From: Rhizobium sp. LC145 | GTDB lineage: Bacteria; Pseudomonadota; Alphaproteobacteria; Rhizobiales; Rhizobiaceae | NCBI RefSeq assembly: GCF_001005825.1 | Contig: NZ_LBHV01000007.1 | Location: 62,001-126,000, forward strand | Direction of reading: 5' to 3' | DNA length: 64,000 bases | Shown here: piece after piece, positions 15,007-23,843 of the stretch | Layout of the letters: every line of letters begins with the position of its first letter | How positions within the stretch are numbered: the stretch's first letter is position 1 | Translations under genes and position numbers: made by a program | Notes under the pieces: model-generated | Told to the model about the DNA's origin: nothing | Database searches by the model: none | The model's input: only the letters and a program-made list of their open reading frames with translations

Positions 15007-16467
15007 CTACGTCCCGCAGAACGTCTTCATCACTCGCTCCTCGGGCTTCGGCGGCACGGTGAAATCGGCAAACTCGGCGATATCCTCATAGGGCCGTTCC
15101 AGCGCCGCCAGCAGGCGTTCGAAAGGCTGCATGTCGCCGGCGGTCGCGGCAACGATCGCCTCCTCGATCCGGTGATTGCGGGGAATGACGGCCGGGTTGA
15201 CCGTCCGCATCGCAGCGGCTCGCACCTCATCGGACTGCGGCTCTTTCGCCAGCCGTTCCCGCCATGTCGCCAGCCATTCGCGCGCCTTTTCCGGTTCGGA
15301 AAAGCCGGAAAGAAAGGCCTCGTCCGATCCTTCCGCCGCATCGCAAAGCCGCCGGAAGGCCAGCGTGAAATCCGCCTGCCCCTCGTGCATGGCGCCGAGC
15401 AGCGCCTGCACCAGATCGCCATCGCCCTCCTCTTGCCGGAAGAGCCCGATCTTGGCGCGGAACACCTCGAGCCAGCGCGCCTGAAAATGCTCGCCGAACT
15501 CCTTCAGCACGGCATTCGCCTCGTCCACCGCCTTATCCTGATCCTCGTCGAGCAGCGGCAGCAGGCATTCGGCCAGCCGCGCGATGTTCCACTGGGCGAT
15601 CCCCGGCTGGTTGCGATAGGCATAGCGGCCCATGTGGTCGATGGAGGAGAAAACCTTCATCGGATCGTATTCGTCGAGGAGGGCGCAAGGTCCGAAATCG
15701 ATCGTCTCGCCGGAAATCGTCATGTTGTCGGTGTTCATCACCCCATGGACGAAGCCGATGCCGAGCCAGCGCGCCACGAGATCGGCCTGCGCCAGCGCCA
15801 CGGCGCGTAGCAGCGCCAGATAGGGCTTTTCCGTGCCTTCAAGCTCGGGATAGTGCCGCCCGATCACGTAATCCGCCAAGAGCCGGATCGCCTCATTGTC
15901 GCCGCGCGCGGCGAAGAACTGAAACGTGCCGATCCGGACATGGCTCGCCGCGACCCGCACGAAAATTGCGCCCGGCTCCACCCGCTCGCGATAGACCGGC
16001 TCGCCGGTCGCGACCGCGGCAAGAGCCCGCGTGGCGCGGATGCCGAGCGCATGCATGGCTTCCGAAAAGATATATTCCCGAAGCACCGGCCCGAGCGCGG
16101 CCCGCCCGTCACCCCTTCGGGAAAAGGGCGTCGGCCCCGAGCCCTTGAGCTGGATGTCGCGGCGCCGGCCGCTCGCGTCCACCACCTCGCCGAGCAGGAT
16201 CGCCCGCCCATCGCCGAGCTGCGGCACGAAGCTGCCGAACTGGTGGCCGGCGTAGGCCATGGCGATCGGTGCGGCCCCTTGCGGTACGACATTGCCGGCC
16301 AGCATGGCAGCCAGCCGCTTCGGGTCAGTCAGGTCCGCTTCGATCTTCAGTTCCGCCGCCAGCGCCTCGTTGAATTTCAAGAGGACAGGGCCTTCCACCG
16401 GCTCGGGATAGACCGAGGCGTAGAACCTGTCCGGCAGGCGGGCGTAGGAATTGTCGAACTGGAACAA
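15007..16467 (-). CDS. selO: Protein adenylyltransferase SelO (YdiU family)
   Basis: This 486-aa pseudokinase-fold enzyme of the SelO family transfers AMP to protein hydroxyls under oxidative stress (family knowledge). Visible are QLGDGRAILLGE (83-94), the nucleotide site QLKGSGPTPFSRRGDGRAAL, HGVMNTDN (241-248) and DFGP (257-260). The C-terminus ends CGT, so Cys occupies the place of selenocysteine in animal SelO. The start appears to be TTG at 16467: GGGAG lies 8 nt upstream and the family's FDNSYARLP begins there, with no ATG nearby. Confidence 0.9.
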   Translation of the reverse strand: MFQFDNSYARLPDRFYASVYPEPVEGPVLLKFNEALAAELKIEADLTDPKRLAAMLAGNVVPQGAAPIAMAYAGHQFGSFVPQLGDGRAILLGEVVDASGRRRDIQLKGSGPTPFSRRGDGRAALGPVLREYIFSEAMHALGIRATRALAAVATGEPVYRERVEPGAIFVRVAASHVRIGTFQFFAARGDNEAIRLLADYVIGRHYPELEGTEKPYLALLRAVALAQADLVARWLGIGFVHGVMNTDNMTISGETIDFGPCALLDEYDPMKVFSSIDHMGRYAYRNQPGIAQWNIARLAECLLPLLDEDQDKAVDEANAVLKEFGEHFQARWLEVFRAKIGLFRQEEGDGDLVQALLGAMHEGQADFTLAFRRLCDAAEGSDEAFLSGFSEPEKAREWLATWRERLAKEPQSDEVRAAAMRTVNPAVIPRNHRIEEAIVAATAGDMQPFERLLAALERPYEDIAEFADFTVPPKPEERVMKTFCGT

Positions 16468-16563
16468 GCAGAACTCCCTTGGGGGCCGGTATCGGCCGCT
16501 CCCTTCAATATGGGAACAGCCGATTCTCCGAACAAGGAAAAAGCGGATTGGTTGCGCCCGACT

Positions 16564-17973
16564 TTACTCCGCCTTCAACCTCACCCCGAAGCCGAGCAGG
16601 AAGGTCACGAGCGCACCGGCCGCGGCAACGCCGTAGAGCCAGGCGGCCGGGCCGCTTGCCTCACCCGCCGCGAGCTTTTCCACCAGACCCGTTGCCGAGG
16701 CGATCATGCCGGCAAGGCCGGCGCCCACCGCATAGCCCGCGGTGGAGATGGTCGGCAAAAGCGCGCTGGTGAGGTCCCGCTCGGCGAGCGTCGCCGCCTC
16801 CATGGCCGCCTGGTTCACATTCGCCCAGGCGGTGCCGAAGCCGGTGCCGATCGCCATCTGCCCGAAGATCAGCAGCCAGATCGAACCCTCGCTGAGCGAA
16901 ATCGCGATGGCGATGAAGCCGACAAACTGGAAGAGCGGGCCGCTCCGCAGCCAGAAATGCCGTCGCGGCAGGCTCTTCGCCCAGCTCGCCACCACGGCGA
17001 CCACGCTCCAGGTCAGCGCCATCAGCACGACGATGTAACCTACCGCCGCCGGGCCGTAACCCCAGGTTTCCGCCGCCATCGGCGCCAGGTAGACGCTGCC
17101 GACCGAATGGGCGGCCGACATCAGGAACAGGACCCAGAACCCATGGCCGAGCACCGAGCGGAGGCGGAAGGCGCCTTCGGGGAAGAGCTTTTTCCCCACC
17201 CGGCCGTCGAGCCTCAGCGTCAGCATGAAGAGCCCGGCGCCGGCCGAAAGCGTGGCAACCTGCATCTCCGCCCGCTCCATGACGGCCGAAAGCGACAATA
17301 CGAGCGCGGCGGCAAGGCAGAGGCCGATAGAGACCGGCTGGAAGTGGGTGGCCGCGGCCTCGGTGGTGCGCGGCTTTGCGGCCAGCACGAAGACCGGCAG
17401 CAGGAGAAGCAGCGGTGCGCTCGCAAGGAAGGAGATGCGCCAGGAGAAGGCCTCGGTCAGCCATCCGCCGGCCACCGGGCCAGCAAGCGCCGTCACTGCC
17501 CAGACCACCGCCTCCACCGCGAACACCTTGGCGATCAGCGCGGAAGGGAAATTGGCCGGGATGAGGCTGTAGCAGATCGCCACGATCAGCCCGTCGGCGA
17601 TGCCCTGCAGCAATCGCCCGGCGAGAATCCAGGAGAAGGTGGGAGCGGCGAGCGCCATCAGCCCGCCGGCGGCGAAGACGAAGCTGGAAAAGAGAAGAGC
17701 GGCCCGCGTGCCGAAGCGGTCGCGGAAGGAAGCGGCGCCCGTGCCGCCCGCGATGGAGCCGATGAAATAGAGGCTGTAGGCCCAGCTGAAGGCGCTCATG
17801 CCGCCGAGTTCGGCGGCGGCGAGAGGCATGGCCGCGACGATCGCGAACTGGTTGAAGGCATGCAGGCCGATGCCCGCCGAGATCAGGCCCAGCATGAGCC
17901 CATGGTTGCCGGCAAACAGCGCCGACCATTCCGTATTTCTTGTGTTTGACACGCAAATCCCCGTGGTTTTCAA
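16564..17973 (-). CDS. MFS transporter (14-segment drug-efflux-like)
   Basis: This 469-aa permease has many hydrophobic segments. After a 25-residue hydrophilic start it has GLISAGIGLHAFNQFAIVAAMP, a motif-A-like DRFGTRAALL, and the motif-C-like ALAGPVAGGWLTEAFSWR seen in drug/proton antiporters. The substrate is unknown. Starts further in (for example MLGLISAG) are possible. The upstream region to 18164 is shared with the divergent outer-membrane protein gene. Confidence 0.8.
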   Translation of the reverse strand: MKTTGICVSNTRNTEWSALFAGNHGLMLGLISAGIGLHAFNQFAIVAAMPLAAAELGGMSAFSWAYSLYFIGSIAGGTGAASFRDRFGTRAALLFSSFVFAAGGLMALAAPTFSWILAGRLLQGIADGLIVAICYSLIPANFPSALIAKVFAVEAVVWAVTALAGPVAGGWLTEAFSWRISFLASAPLLLLLPVFVLAAKPRTTEAAATHFQPVSIGLCLAAALVLSLSAVMERAEMQVATLSAGAGLFMLTLRLDGRVGKKLFPEGAFRLRSVLGHGFWVLFLMSAAHSVGSVYLAPMAAETWGYGPAAVGYIVVLMALTWSVVAVVASWAKSLPRRHFWLRSGPLFQFVGFIAIAISLSEGSIWLLIFGQMAIGTGFGTAWANVNQAAMEAATLAERDLTSALLPTISTAGYAVGAGLAGMIASATGLVEKLAAGEASGPAAWLYGVAAAGALVTFLLGFGVRLKAE

Positions 17974-18164
17974 GTCGGCGGGGAAGCTACAACCTCAAGT
18001 CCAGTTGAGGTCAATGGCGACCACCAAAATTATATATGTGCCATTTCATGGGCTTATCTGGGGGCGCTCAAGGGTGCGGTTTCTACCTGGCGTGATATTT
18101 TAGCTACAGCTTTTTAAGAGAATTGCCCTACCATCCTTTGCACCACTCAACGGAGGGAAGAATC

Positions 18165-18791
18165 ATGAAGGCAATTTTCATCCTCGCAGCGTCGGCCGCC
18201 ATGACCGCGTCTTCCGTAGTTTATGCGGCTGACGCTGTCGAACAGATCCCCGAGGCTCCCGTAGCCGTGGAGACGCCCGTCTTCACCTGGGCCGGCCCCT
18301 ATATCGGTTTGCATGGCGGCCATGGCTGGGGTGACGGCGATATCGAAATCCTCGGCGACGAATCCTTCGACGGTTGGCGCATGGGCGGCTTCGTCGGCTA
18401 TAACTGGCAGATGTCCAGCGGCTTCGTCGTCGGTATCGAAGGCGACGTGAACTACGACTGGAACGACCACGACTATGGCGGCGGCCTCGAGGCCAAGTCC
18501 GGCTTCTCCGGTTCGGTACGCGGCCGCGTCGGCTATGCCTTCGACCGGGCCCTGCTCTATGCGGCAGGCGGCTGGACGGCCACCAACGTCAAGCTGGAAG
18601 GCCCCGGCTTCGACGAAGACGACACGCTGCACGGCTGGACGCTCGGCGCGGGCCTCGATTATGCCTTCACCGACAATGTCTTCGGACGCCTCGAATATCG
18701 CTACAACGACTTCGGCAGCGGCGATCTCGGTGGCCTCGACGCCGACTTCAACCAGCATGTCATCAACGTCGGCATCGGCGTGAAGTTCTAA
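18165..18791 (+). CDS. Omp25/RopB-like outer membrane beta-barrel protein
   Basis: This 208-aa protein has a signal peptide (MKAIFILAASAAMTASSVVYA, cleavage near residue 21-22). The mature barrel begins FTWAGPYIGLHGGHGWGDG and contains GGFVGYNWQ, GSVRGRVGYAFDRALLYAAGGW and the terminal VINVGIGVKF ending in Phe, as outer-membrane barrels do. It matches the Omp25/Omp31 family that gives structural integrity to rhizobial and brucella envelopes. It has a GGAGGG ribosome site. Its own upstream region of about 190 bp is AT-rich. Confidence 0.9.
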   Translation: MKAIFILAASAAMTASSVVYAADAVEQIPEAPVAVETPVFTWAGPYIGLHGGHGWGDGDIEILGDESFDGWRMGGFVGYNWQMSSGFVVGIEGDVNYDWNDHDYGGGLEAKSGFSGSVRGRVGYAFDRALLYAAGGWTATNVKLEGPGFDEDDTLHGWTLGAGLDYAFTDNVFGRLEYRYNDFGSGDLGGLDADFNQHVINVGIGVKF

Positions 18792-18805
18792 AAACAGAGA
18801 AATTC

Positions 18806-18826
18806 GGAGGCGCCTCGCGCGCCTCC
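18806..18826 (+). terminator. Hairpin terminator after the Omp25-like gene
   Basis: GGAGGCGC (18806-18813) pairs perfectly with GCGCCTCC (18819-18826) around a CTCGC loop, 15 nt after the stop codon. The 3' tract is CCCAAAAGGG rather than a pure T run, so termination would be weak or assisted. The remaining 360 bp to the next gene show nothing convincing. Confidence 0.5.
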
Positions 18827-19188
18827 CCCAAAAGGGTGATGTTTAATCCTCGGGATATGCCATCATCCTCATGCCTAAAACAGAACTGCCGGGGGCTCGG
18901 ACGGGAAAAACGGCCGGGCCCCCACTTTTTCTGAGGGCGTACTGCGTCATCGGCCGGAAGGCCCGCGCCCTGGCGGACCAGCGCGGCTTTTCCGGCCCCT
19001 GACGTTGCCGGCAGCGAGCCGGATTTGCCCGCGCACGCGCCCCATTTTTTCGCGCCGGCATGTGTCGGTTTCCCCAAACTTCAAACGTCCTTCGTTCGTG
19101 AACGTCCCCGAGCGCCTCGCAATGCGCTCCGGATTTTTTGGCCCATGTCGTCATTGGCGACATACCAGCGGTACTAAGGAGGACCCCG

Positions 19189-19665
19189 ATGGCGCACGTT
19201 GTTTCAACTCTCTGGTTCGAGAAGGAAGTGACCGAGGCGGTCGAATTCTACATCTCGATCATTCCGAATTCCCGGATCATCCGCAAAACCACCATGCCCA
19301 CCGAAACGCCGAGCGGCCCGCCCGGCAGCGTCATCATCGTCGAGCTTTCGCTTGGCGGGCAGAATTTTTCCGCCTTCGAAGCCCGCCGCCCGGAAGCCTT
19401 CAATTATTCCTTCTCAATCGCCGTCCAATGCGAGAGCCAGGCGGAAATCGACCGCATCTGGAACGCGTTCCTCGAAAACGGCGGCTCGCCCCAGCAATGC
19501 GGCTGGCTCAAGGATCGCTGGGGCCTTTCCTGGCAGATCGCTCCGCGCAGCCTCGGCGATATGGTCGCCAACCCCGATCGGGAAGCGGCGAAGCGGGCGA
19601 CGGAAGCCATGCTCCAGATGGTGAAGCTCGACATCGCAGAGCTGGAGCGGGCGTTCAGGGGCTAG
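19189..19665 (+). CDS. PhnB-like VOC superfamily protein
   Basis: This 158-aa protein of the 3-demethylubiquinone/PhnB-like VOC family starts MAHVVSTLWFEKEVTEAVEFYISIIPNSRI, the typical opening. It continues with LGGQNFSAFEARRPEAFNYSFSIAV and GWLKDRWGLSWQIAPRSLGDM, the family's second conserved block. Enzymatic role is uncharacterised; members are often annotated as methyltransferases without evidence. The start is set by TAAGGAGGACCCCG before 19189. Confidence 0.85.
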   Translation: MAHVVSTLWFEKEVTEAVEFYISIIPNSRIIRKTTMPTETPSGPPGSVIIVELSLGGQNFSAFEARRPEAFNYSFSIAVQCESQAEIDRIWNAFLENGGSPQQCGWLKDRWGLSWQIAPRSLGDMVANPDREAAKRATEAMLQMVKLDIAELERAFRG

Positions 19666-19686
19666 GCAGGCGCTCGGCACCCGCCG

Positions 19687-19785
19687 TCAATAGAGCCACA
19701 TGCTTGCCAGGATCGCGCAGGCAAGGGCCAGATTGAGCCCGATATAGAACGCCAGATCGTGATGGTGGTTCGGAACACGTTGCAT
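19687..19785 (-). CDS. 32-aa single-span membrane peptide
   Basis: The ORF reads MQRVPNHHHDLAFYIGLNLALACAILASMWLY, i.e. a His-containing hydrophilic start and one clear transmembrane helix from about residue 11 to the end. A canonical AGGAGG lies 8 nt before the ATG at 19785; an ATG two codons earlier (19791) would sit on top of that ribosome site. Codon usage is GC-rich like the neighbours. It lies downstream of copZ beyond a strong hairpin. Such short-span peptides often tune transporters; no family is recognised and function is unknown. Confidence 0.55.
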   Translation of the reverse strand: MQRVPNHHHDLAFYIGLNLALACAILASMWLY

Positions 19786-19860
19786 GTTCATCTCCTCCTG
19801 GAAGAAGAACATGCTGAGCACCTCAAGAGTTCCGAATACTGGAGCAGGAGCCGTTGCTTA

Positions 19861-19890
19861 CCCCCCTCTGCCCTGCCGGGCAGAGGGGGG
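19861..19890. terminator. 13-bp perfect hairpin between copZ and the 32-aa ORF
   Basis: CCCCCCTCTGCCC (19861-19873) and GGGCAGAGGGGGG (19878-19890) pair perfectly around a TGCC tetraloop, 27 nt beyond the copZ stop. There is no T-tract. It resembles one arm of the RIME-like repeats (CTGCCGG core) and could act as a bidirectional transcription barrier. Confidence 0.6.
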
Positions 19891-19917
19891 TGGAAGCTTA
19901 ATCCAGGGCGGCTGGCG

Positions 19918-20118
19918 TCAAGTCCCCACCCGCTCGGGGCTGTAGCCCGCTTCGCGGATCGCTTCCTCGGCCACGGCGGCATCACCTTCCACGGTGACGA
20001 TCTTCGACGTGAGATCGACGGTGACCGGGGCGCCTGGCAGCACTTCGCCGAGCGCACCGCGCACGGTCTTCTCGCAATGGCCGCAGGTCATGTCAGGGAT
20101 GTTGAAAATCGCAGTCAT
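19918..20118 (-). CDS. copZ: CopZ-like copper chaperone (heavy-metal-associated domain)
   Basis: This 66-aa single HMA domain protein has the metal site MTCGHC (C12, C15), a beta-alpha-beta-beta-alpha-beta pattern and the terminal EEAIREAGYSPERV. It would carry Cu(I) in the cytoplasm and hand it to the CopA ATPase encoded next door. AAAAGGAGTTACCG precedes the ATG at 20118. A perfect CueR operator lies 32 bp upstream. Confidence 0.9.
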   Translation of the reverse strand: MTAIFNIPDMTCGHCEKTVRGALGEVLPGAPVTVDLTSKIVTVEGDAAVAEEAIREAGYSPERVGT

Positions 20119-20150
20119 CGGTAACTCCTTTTCTATCAAAATCCTTCTGC

Positions 20151-20171
20151 ACCTTCCTATAATGGGAAGGT
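20151..20171 (-). promoter_or_regulatory. CueR operator of copZ
   Basis: ACCTTCC (20151-20157) and GGAAGGT (20165-20171) form a perfect 7-bp dyad with a 7-bp spacer. On the minus strand a TTGACC -35 overlaps its upstream edge, the same arrangement as in the E. coli copA promoter, where MerR-type activation corrects a long spacer. Confidence 0.88.
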
Positions 20172-20189
20172 CAAGGGTGCTTGGAAATT

Positions 20190-20355
20190 CCCCCTCTGGC
20201 CTGCCGGCCATCTCCCCCACAAGGGGGGAGAGGACTCGCGGCAATCACTTGCCTTGAATGAGCGGCGACGGGAGCGGCGAGTTAAGCCCTCCCCCTTGTG
20301 GGGGTCCGCAGGTCGGGTCGAGACAAGCGGCTCGACCCCGGCCGGTTTGGGAGGG
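20190..20355. repeat. RIME-like palindromic repeat, variant subtype
   Basis: The element contains CTGGCCTGCCGGCCA, CCCCCACAAGGGGGG with AGAGGACTCGCGGCAA, then CCCTCCCCCTTGTGGGGG and an internal GGGTCGAG/CTCGACCC hairpin. The same modules occur in the same order in the 43645-43811 element. It fills the space between the copZ promoter and cueR. Confidence 0.75.
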
Positions 20356-20380
20356 ATGTTTCGAACAGATCCCGGCGGCC

Positions 20381-20803
20381 TCAAGCATGCTGTTTCATCT
20401 TCTTCATCGGAGGCGCCTCGCCGGCCAGATCGTCGAGGATCGGGCAGTTCGGCCGGCTGTCGCCGCCGCAGCAATGGGCGAGATGCTTCAGCGTCTTCAC
20501 CATGCCCTGCATCTCCGCGATGCGGCGCTCCAGGTCCTTGATATGGGTGCTCGCCACCTCCTTCACCGCGGCACTCTCCCGGCTCTGGTCCTGCCAGAGC
20601 TTCAGAAGCGTCTCGGTCTCTTCCAGCGAGAAGCCGAGCGAGCGCGCCCGCTTGATGAAACGCAGGATATGCACCTCGTCCTCGCCATAAACCCGGTAAT
20701 TGTTGCCGGTGCGGCCCATGGGGCGGATCAAGCCGATCTCCTCGTAATAGCGGATCATCTTGGCCGAAACGCCGGACGCTTCGGAGGCCTGGCCGATATT
20801 CAT
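20381..20803 (-). CDS. cueR: CueR-type MerR-family copper-responsive activator
   Basis: This 140-aa regulator has a winged-helix N-terminus MNIGQASEASGVSAKMIRYYEEIGLI with KRARSLGFSLEE, then the dimerisation helix and a metal loop HCCGGDSRPNCPIL. Cysteines at 112 and 120 and Ser77 match the CueR residues that bind a single Cu(I) and select monovalent ions. It should activate copZ and copA at the two ACCTTCC-N7-GGAAGGT sites. It has a His/Met-rich tail (MKKMKQHA). Confidence 0.92.
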   Translation of the reverse strand: MNIGQASEASGVSAKMIRYYEEIGLIRPMGRTGNNYRVYGEDEVHILRFIKRARSLGFSLEETETLLKLWQDQSRESAAVKEVASTHIKDLERRIAEMQGMVKTLKHLAHCCGGDSRPNCPILDDLAGEAPPMKKMKQHA

Positions 20804-20830
20804 GTATGATCTCCATCTATCTGCTTTGAC

Positions 20831-20875
20831 GCAATTCCGGACGCAAAACCGGTTCCCGCTTTTGCTGGAATTGCT
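20831..20875. repeat. GCAATTCC palindromic repeat at the copA 3' end
   Basis: GCAATTCC at 20831-20838 pairs with GGAATTGC ending at 20874, with an inner ACCGGT core. The element abuts the copA stop codon (20874-20876). A second copy lies at 61158-61201, also directly at the 3' end of a minus-strand gene, suggesting a terminator-like role. Confidence 0.75.
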
Positions 20876-23288
20876 ATGGTTTTACAGCCTTCAACCTCAA
20901 CGCATTGCCGAGCACGAAGACGCTGGAAAGCGCCATGGCGGCAGCCCCGATCATCGGCGAAAGCAACCAGCCGAAGGCCGGGTAGAGCAAGCCTGCCGCG
21001 ACCGGGATCAGCGCCACGTTATAGCCGAAGGCCCAGAAGAGGTTCTGCTTGATGTTCCTCATCGTCGCCCGGCTCATGGAAATCGCCGCGACCACGCCGG
21101 ATAGCTCGCCGCCGACCAGCACCACGTCGGCGCTTTCGATCGCCACGTCCGTGCCGGTGCCGATGGCGATGCCGATATCGGCTTCCGCCAGCGCCGGGGC
21201 GTCGTTGATGCCGTCGCCCACGAAGGCCACCTTGCGCCCGCCGGCGCGCAGCTCATGCAGCGCCTTCACCTTGCCGTCCGGCAGCACCTCGGCCACGACC
21301 TTGTCGATGCCGACCTGGCGGGCGATGGCCCCCGCCGTGCGGCGGTTGTCGCCCGTTACCATGGCGACCTCTATGCCCATCTGCCGCAAGGCCCGGATCG
21401 CGTCGCGGCTTGCCGGCTTCAGGGGATCGGCCACCGCGATCGCCGCCGCCACCTTGCCGTCGATCGCGGCATAGATCGGCGTCTTGCCCTCGTCGGCAAG
21501 GCGCGCTGCGGCTTCCGCAAAACCTTCCACCGAAAGGCCCAGCTTCTGCATGAAGCGATCCGCGCCGACGGCAACCCTACGGCCGTCGATCTCGGCCTGA
21601 ATGCCGTAGCCGGTGACGGATTCGAAATTCCGCACCTTCGGCAGAATGATGCCGCCTGTCTCCGCCGCCTTGACGATGGCGTCTGCGATCGGATGCTCGG
21701 ATTGCGCCTCAACGGCTGCGACAAGACCCAGCACCTCCTTCTCGTCAAAGCCTTCGGCGGCCACGAGATCGGTCAGTTCCGGCCGGCCCTTGGTCACGGT
21801 GCCGGTCTTGTCGAGCACGACGATTTCGACATTGCGCAGTTCCTGCAGCGCCTCGCCCTTGCGGAAGAGGACGCCGAACTCGGCGGCCCTGCCACCACCC
21901 ACGACGATCGAGGTCGGCACCGCAAGCCCCATGGCACAGGGGCAGGCGATGATGAGCACGGCCACCGCGTTGACCACCGCATGGGTGAGCGCCGGGCTCG
22001 GCCCATAGAAGAACCAGACGGCGAAGGTCAGCGCCGCCAACACGATGACGGCCGGCACGAACCATGCCGTGATCCGGTCCACCAGCGTCTGGATCGGCAG
22101 CTTAGCCCCTTGCGCCTGCTCCACCATGCGGATGATACTCGCCAGCATGGTGTCGCGACCGACCTTGTCGGCGCGGAAACGGAAGGCGCCGGTCTTATTG
22201 ATCGTGCCGCCCACCACCGAGGCGCCGGCTGCCTTTTCCACCGGCAGCGGCTCGCCGGAGATCATCGATTCATCGACATTGGACTGGCCGTCGATCACCG
22301 TGCCGTCCACCGGAATGCGTTCGCCGGGCCGGATGACCACGATATCGCCCGCGACTACCTCGCCGGCGGGAAGATCGACCACCTTGCCGTCGCGCTCCAC
22401 CCGTGCGGTCTTGGCCTGCAGGCCGGCCAGCTTCTGGATCGCCTCGCCGGTGCGGCCTGTCGCGCGGGCTTCGAGCAGCCGGCCGAACAGGATGAGCGTG
22501 ACGATGACGGCCGCCGCCTCGTAATAGACGTAGCGGGCGCTTTCAGGCAGCAGATGCGGCGCGAACGTCGTCACCAGCGAATAGCCATAGGCTGCCAGAA
22601 CGCCGACGGCGACCAGCGAATTCATTTCCGGCGCGCCGCGGAAGAGCGCCGGCAGGCCGATCCTCAGGAAGCGGAAGCCGGGCCAGAAGATCACGGCGGT
22701 CGCAAGCGCGAAGTAGAGGTAATAGAGGTTCTGCGTCTCAACGATCCCCATCAGCCAGTGATGGAAGGGATCGTAGAAATGGCTTCCCATTTCCAGCACG
22801 AAGAGCGGCAGCGTGAGCACAAGCGCGATCAGGAGATCGCGCTTCAGCACCCCCTCCTCGCCGGCATGCATGTGCATGTGGTCATGAGGGTCGCTGGCGC
22901 TGGCGGCTTGCTGGTGGGCAGAGTGATCGTGGGCGTAATGGGCGTGGCTTGCCGAATGCCCCCTCACACCGTTGGTGAGAAGGTGGTCCGAAGGACCGGA
23001 TGAGGGGGCATCCGCCAGCATTCCCGCCTCGTGCAGCGCATGCCGCATGGCGGCGGCGGGGATTTCGTAGCCGACCTTCCTGATCGCCTTTTCGAGATCC
23101 TCCGGCGAAAACCCCTCGGCCGACTCGACCGTCAGCTTCTTCGTCGCGAAATTGACGGCGCTTCTATCGATGCCCGGCACCTTGGCGGCGGCGTTTTCCA
23201 CGCGGCGCACGCAGGAAGCGCAGGTCATGCCCTCGACGGGAACGGTGAAGGGTTCGATGGGACGGTTCGTTTTTACAATCTCGTTCAT
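20874..23288 (-). CDS. copA: Cu(I)-translocating P1B-type ATPase CopA
   Basis: This 804-aa inner-membrane exporter has one N-terminal HMA domain (MTCASC, C23/C26), a His-rich linker (about 111-141), membrane helices, the transport motif CPC (449-451), the phosphorylation site DKTGT (493-497), SEHP (530-533) and GDGIND near the C-terminus. All signatures of a Cu(I) pump are intact. The linker contains an in-frame palindromic insertion (residues about 93-111). It is controlled by the CueR site at 23321-23341. It works with copZ and cueR. Confidence 0.95.
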   Translation of the reverse strand: MNEIVKTNRPIEPFTVPVEGMTCASCVRRVENAAAKVPGIDRSAVNFATKKLTVESAEGFSPEDLEKAIRKVGYEIPAAAMRHALHEAGMLADAPSSGPSDHLLTNGVRGHSASHAHYAHDHSAHQQAASASDPHDHMHMHAGEEGVLKRDLLIALVLTLPLFVLEMGSHFYDPFHHWLMGIVETQNLYYLYFALATAVIFWPGFRFLRIGLPALFRGAPEMNSLVAVGVLAAYGYSLVTTFAPHLLPESARYVYYEAAAVIVTLILFGRLLEARATGRTGEAIQKLAGLQAKTARVERDGKVVDLPAGEVVAGDIVVIRPGERIPVDGTVIDGQSNVDESMISGEPLPVEKAAGASVVGGTINKTGAFRFRADKVGRDTMLASIIRMVEQAQGAKLPIQTLVDRITAWFVPAVIVLAALTFAVWFFYGPSPALTHAVVNAVAVLIIACPCAMGLAVPTSIVVGGGRAAEFGVLFRKGEALQELRNVEIVVLDKTGTVTKGRPELTDLVAAEGFDEKEVLGLVAAVEAQSEHPIADAIVKAAETGGIILPKVRNFESVTGYGIQAEIDGRRVAVGADRFMQKLGLSVEGFAEAAARLADEGKTPIYAAIDGKVAAAIAVADPLKPASRDAIRALRQMGIEVAMVTGDNRRTAGAIARQVGIDKVVAEVLPDGKVKALHELRAGGRKVAFVGDGINDAPALAEADIGIAIGTGTDVAIESADVVLVGGELSGVVAAISMSRATMRNIKQNLFWAFGYNVALIPVAAGLLYPAFGWLLSPMIGAAAMALSSVFVLGNALRLKAVKP
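22957..23010. repeat. 54-bp palindromic element inserted in frame in copA
   Basis: Outer arms TGCCCCCTCA (22957-22966) and TGAGGGGGCA (23001-23010) are perfect complements. They enclose two small hairpins (CACC/GGTG and GGTCC-GAA-GGACC). The length is exactly 18 codons. The ends match the termini of the larger repeats at 33783-33923 and 51382-51524. Confidence 0.75.
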
Positions 23289-23320
23289 AGGCAGGAATCT
23301 CCAGTTCCCGCCCTATGTGG

Positions 23321-23341
23321 ACCTTCCCATCATTGGAAGGT
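23321..23341 (-). promoter_or_regulatory. CueR operator of copA
   Basis: ACCTTCC (23321-23327) and GGAAGGT (23335-23341) form a perfect dyad with 7-bp spacer, 32 bp upstream of the copA start. The minus strand reads TTGACC at its upstream edge, the -35 arrangement of classical CueR promoters. Confidence 0.88.
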
Positions 23342-23363
23342 CAAGAGGCCATTTCAACATTTC

Positions 23364-23843
23364 TCAGGCGTGGGCCTCATTCGCCGCTCCGACCAGGAAT
23401 TCCATTCGGTTGCGGGCGCCGATTTCAAGCACACGCGGGATATCCGGCGGCCCATCCTGGACCGGGAAATCCGTCGTGCCGTCCGGCACAAGGTCGCCCG
23501 CCTCGCTGAAGAAGGCCTCGTGTATCCGGCCGGGAGAATTGATGACCAGCATGCGCGCCGGCGCCGGCCCCACATTCCGGAAGGCATGCACCGCCCCGTT
23601 CGGCACCTTCACGCAATCGCCCGACCGCGCCGGGATATTCTCCTCCCCCACCCTGAACTCGAACTCGCCCTCCAGCACGTAGAAGACCTCGTCGTCTTCC
23701 GGGTGCCGGTTCGGGGGAGCGCCGGCACCGGGCGCGGTGCGAAGCTCCACAAGGCAATAACCGCCTCCGCTCTCCGGCGGCCGGACATGGAAGCGGATGA
23801 GATTTCCAAGCAAATGATAGGTATCGCCGCGATCTGCGCTCAT
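23364..23843 (-). CDS. Cupin-domain protein
   Basis: This 159-aa single cupin barrel has metal-ligand motif 1 PPNRHPEDDEVFYVLEGEFE and motif 2 VKVPNGAVHAFRN. It starts MSADRGDTYHLLGNLIRF after CGAGGAGGAACGGCA. Cupins of this size include quercetin-dioxygenase-like and storage proteins; the specific reaction cannot be told. It is not part of the copper regulon as judged by the operator between it and copA. Confidence 0.82.
   Translation of the reverse strand: MSADRGDTYHLLGNLIRFHVRPPESGGGYCLVELRTAPGAGAPPNRHPEDDEVFYVLEGEFEFRVGEENIPARSGDCVKVPNGAVHAFRNVGPAPARMLVINSPGRIHEAFFSEAGDLVPDGTTDFPVQDGPPDIPRVLEIGARNRMEFLVGAANEAHA

Noticed and set aside
16390..16420. PEPVEG segment in SelO, considered as a repeat-derived insertion
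   Set aside because: The position agrees with the proline-rich loop seen in other SelO proteins and no palindrome surrounds it.
15853..17949. A 698-codon open frame spanning selO and the MFS gene on the other strand
   Set aside because: It crosses two well-supported genes and is rich in Arg/Gly/His, typical of an antisense frame in GC-rich DNA.
18843..19163. 106-codon minus-strand frame between the Omp25-like and PhnB-like genes
   Set aside because: No ribosome site, odd Arg/Pro/Ser composition, and it overlaps the promoter region of the PhnB-like gene.
21255..23003. A 582-codon open frame opposite copA
   Set aside because: Antisense shadow of a clearly identified CopA; no plausible start region and Arg/His-rich composition.
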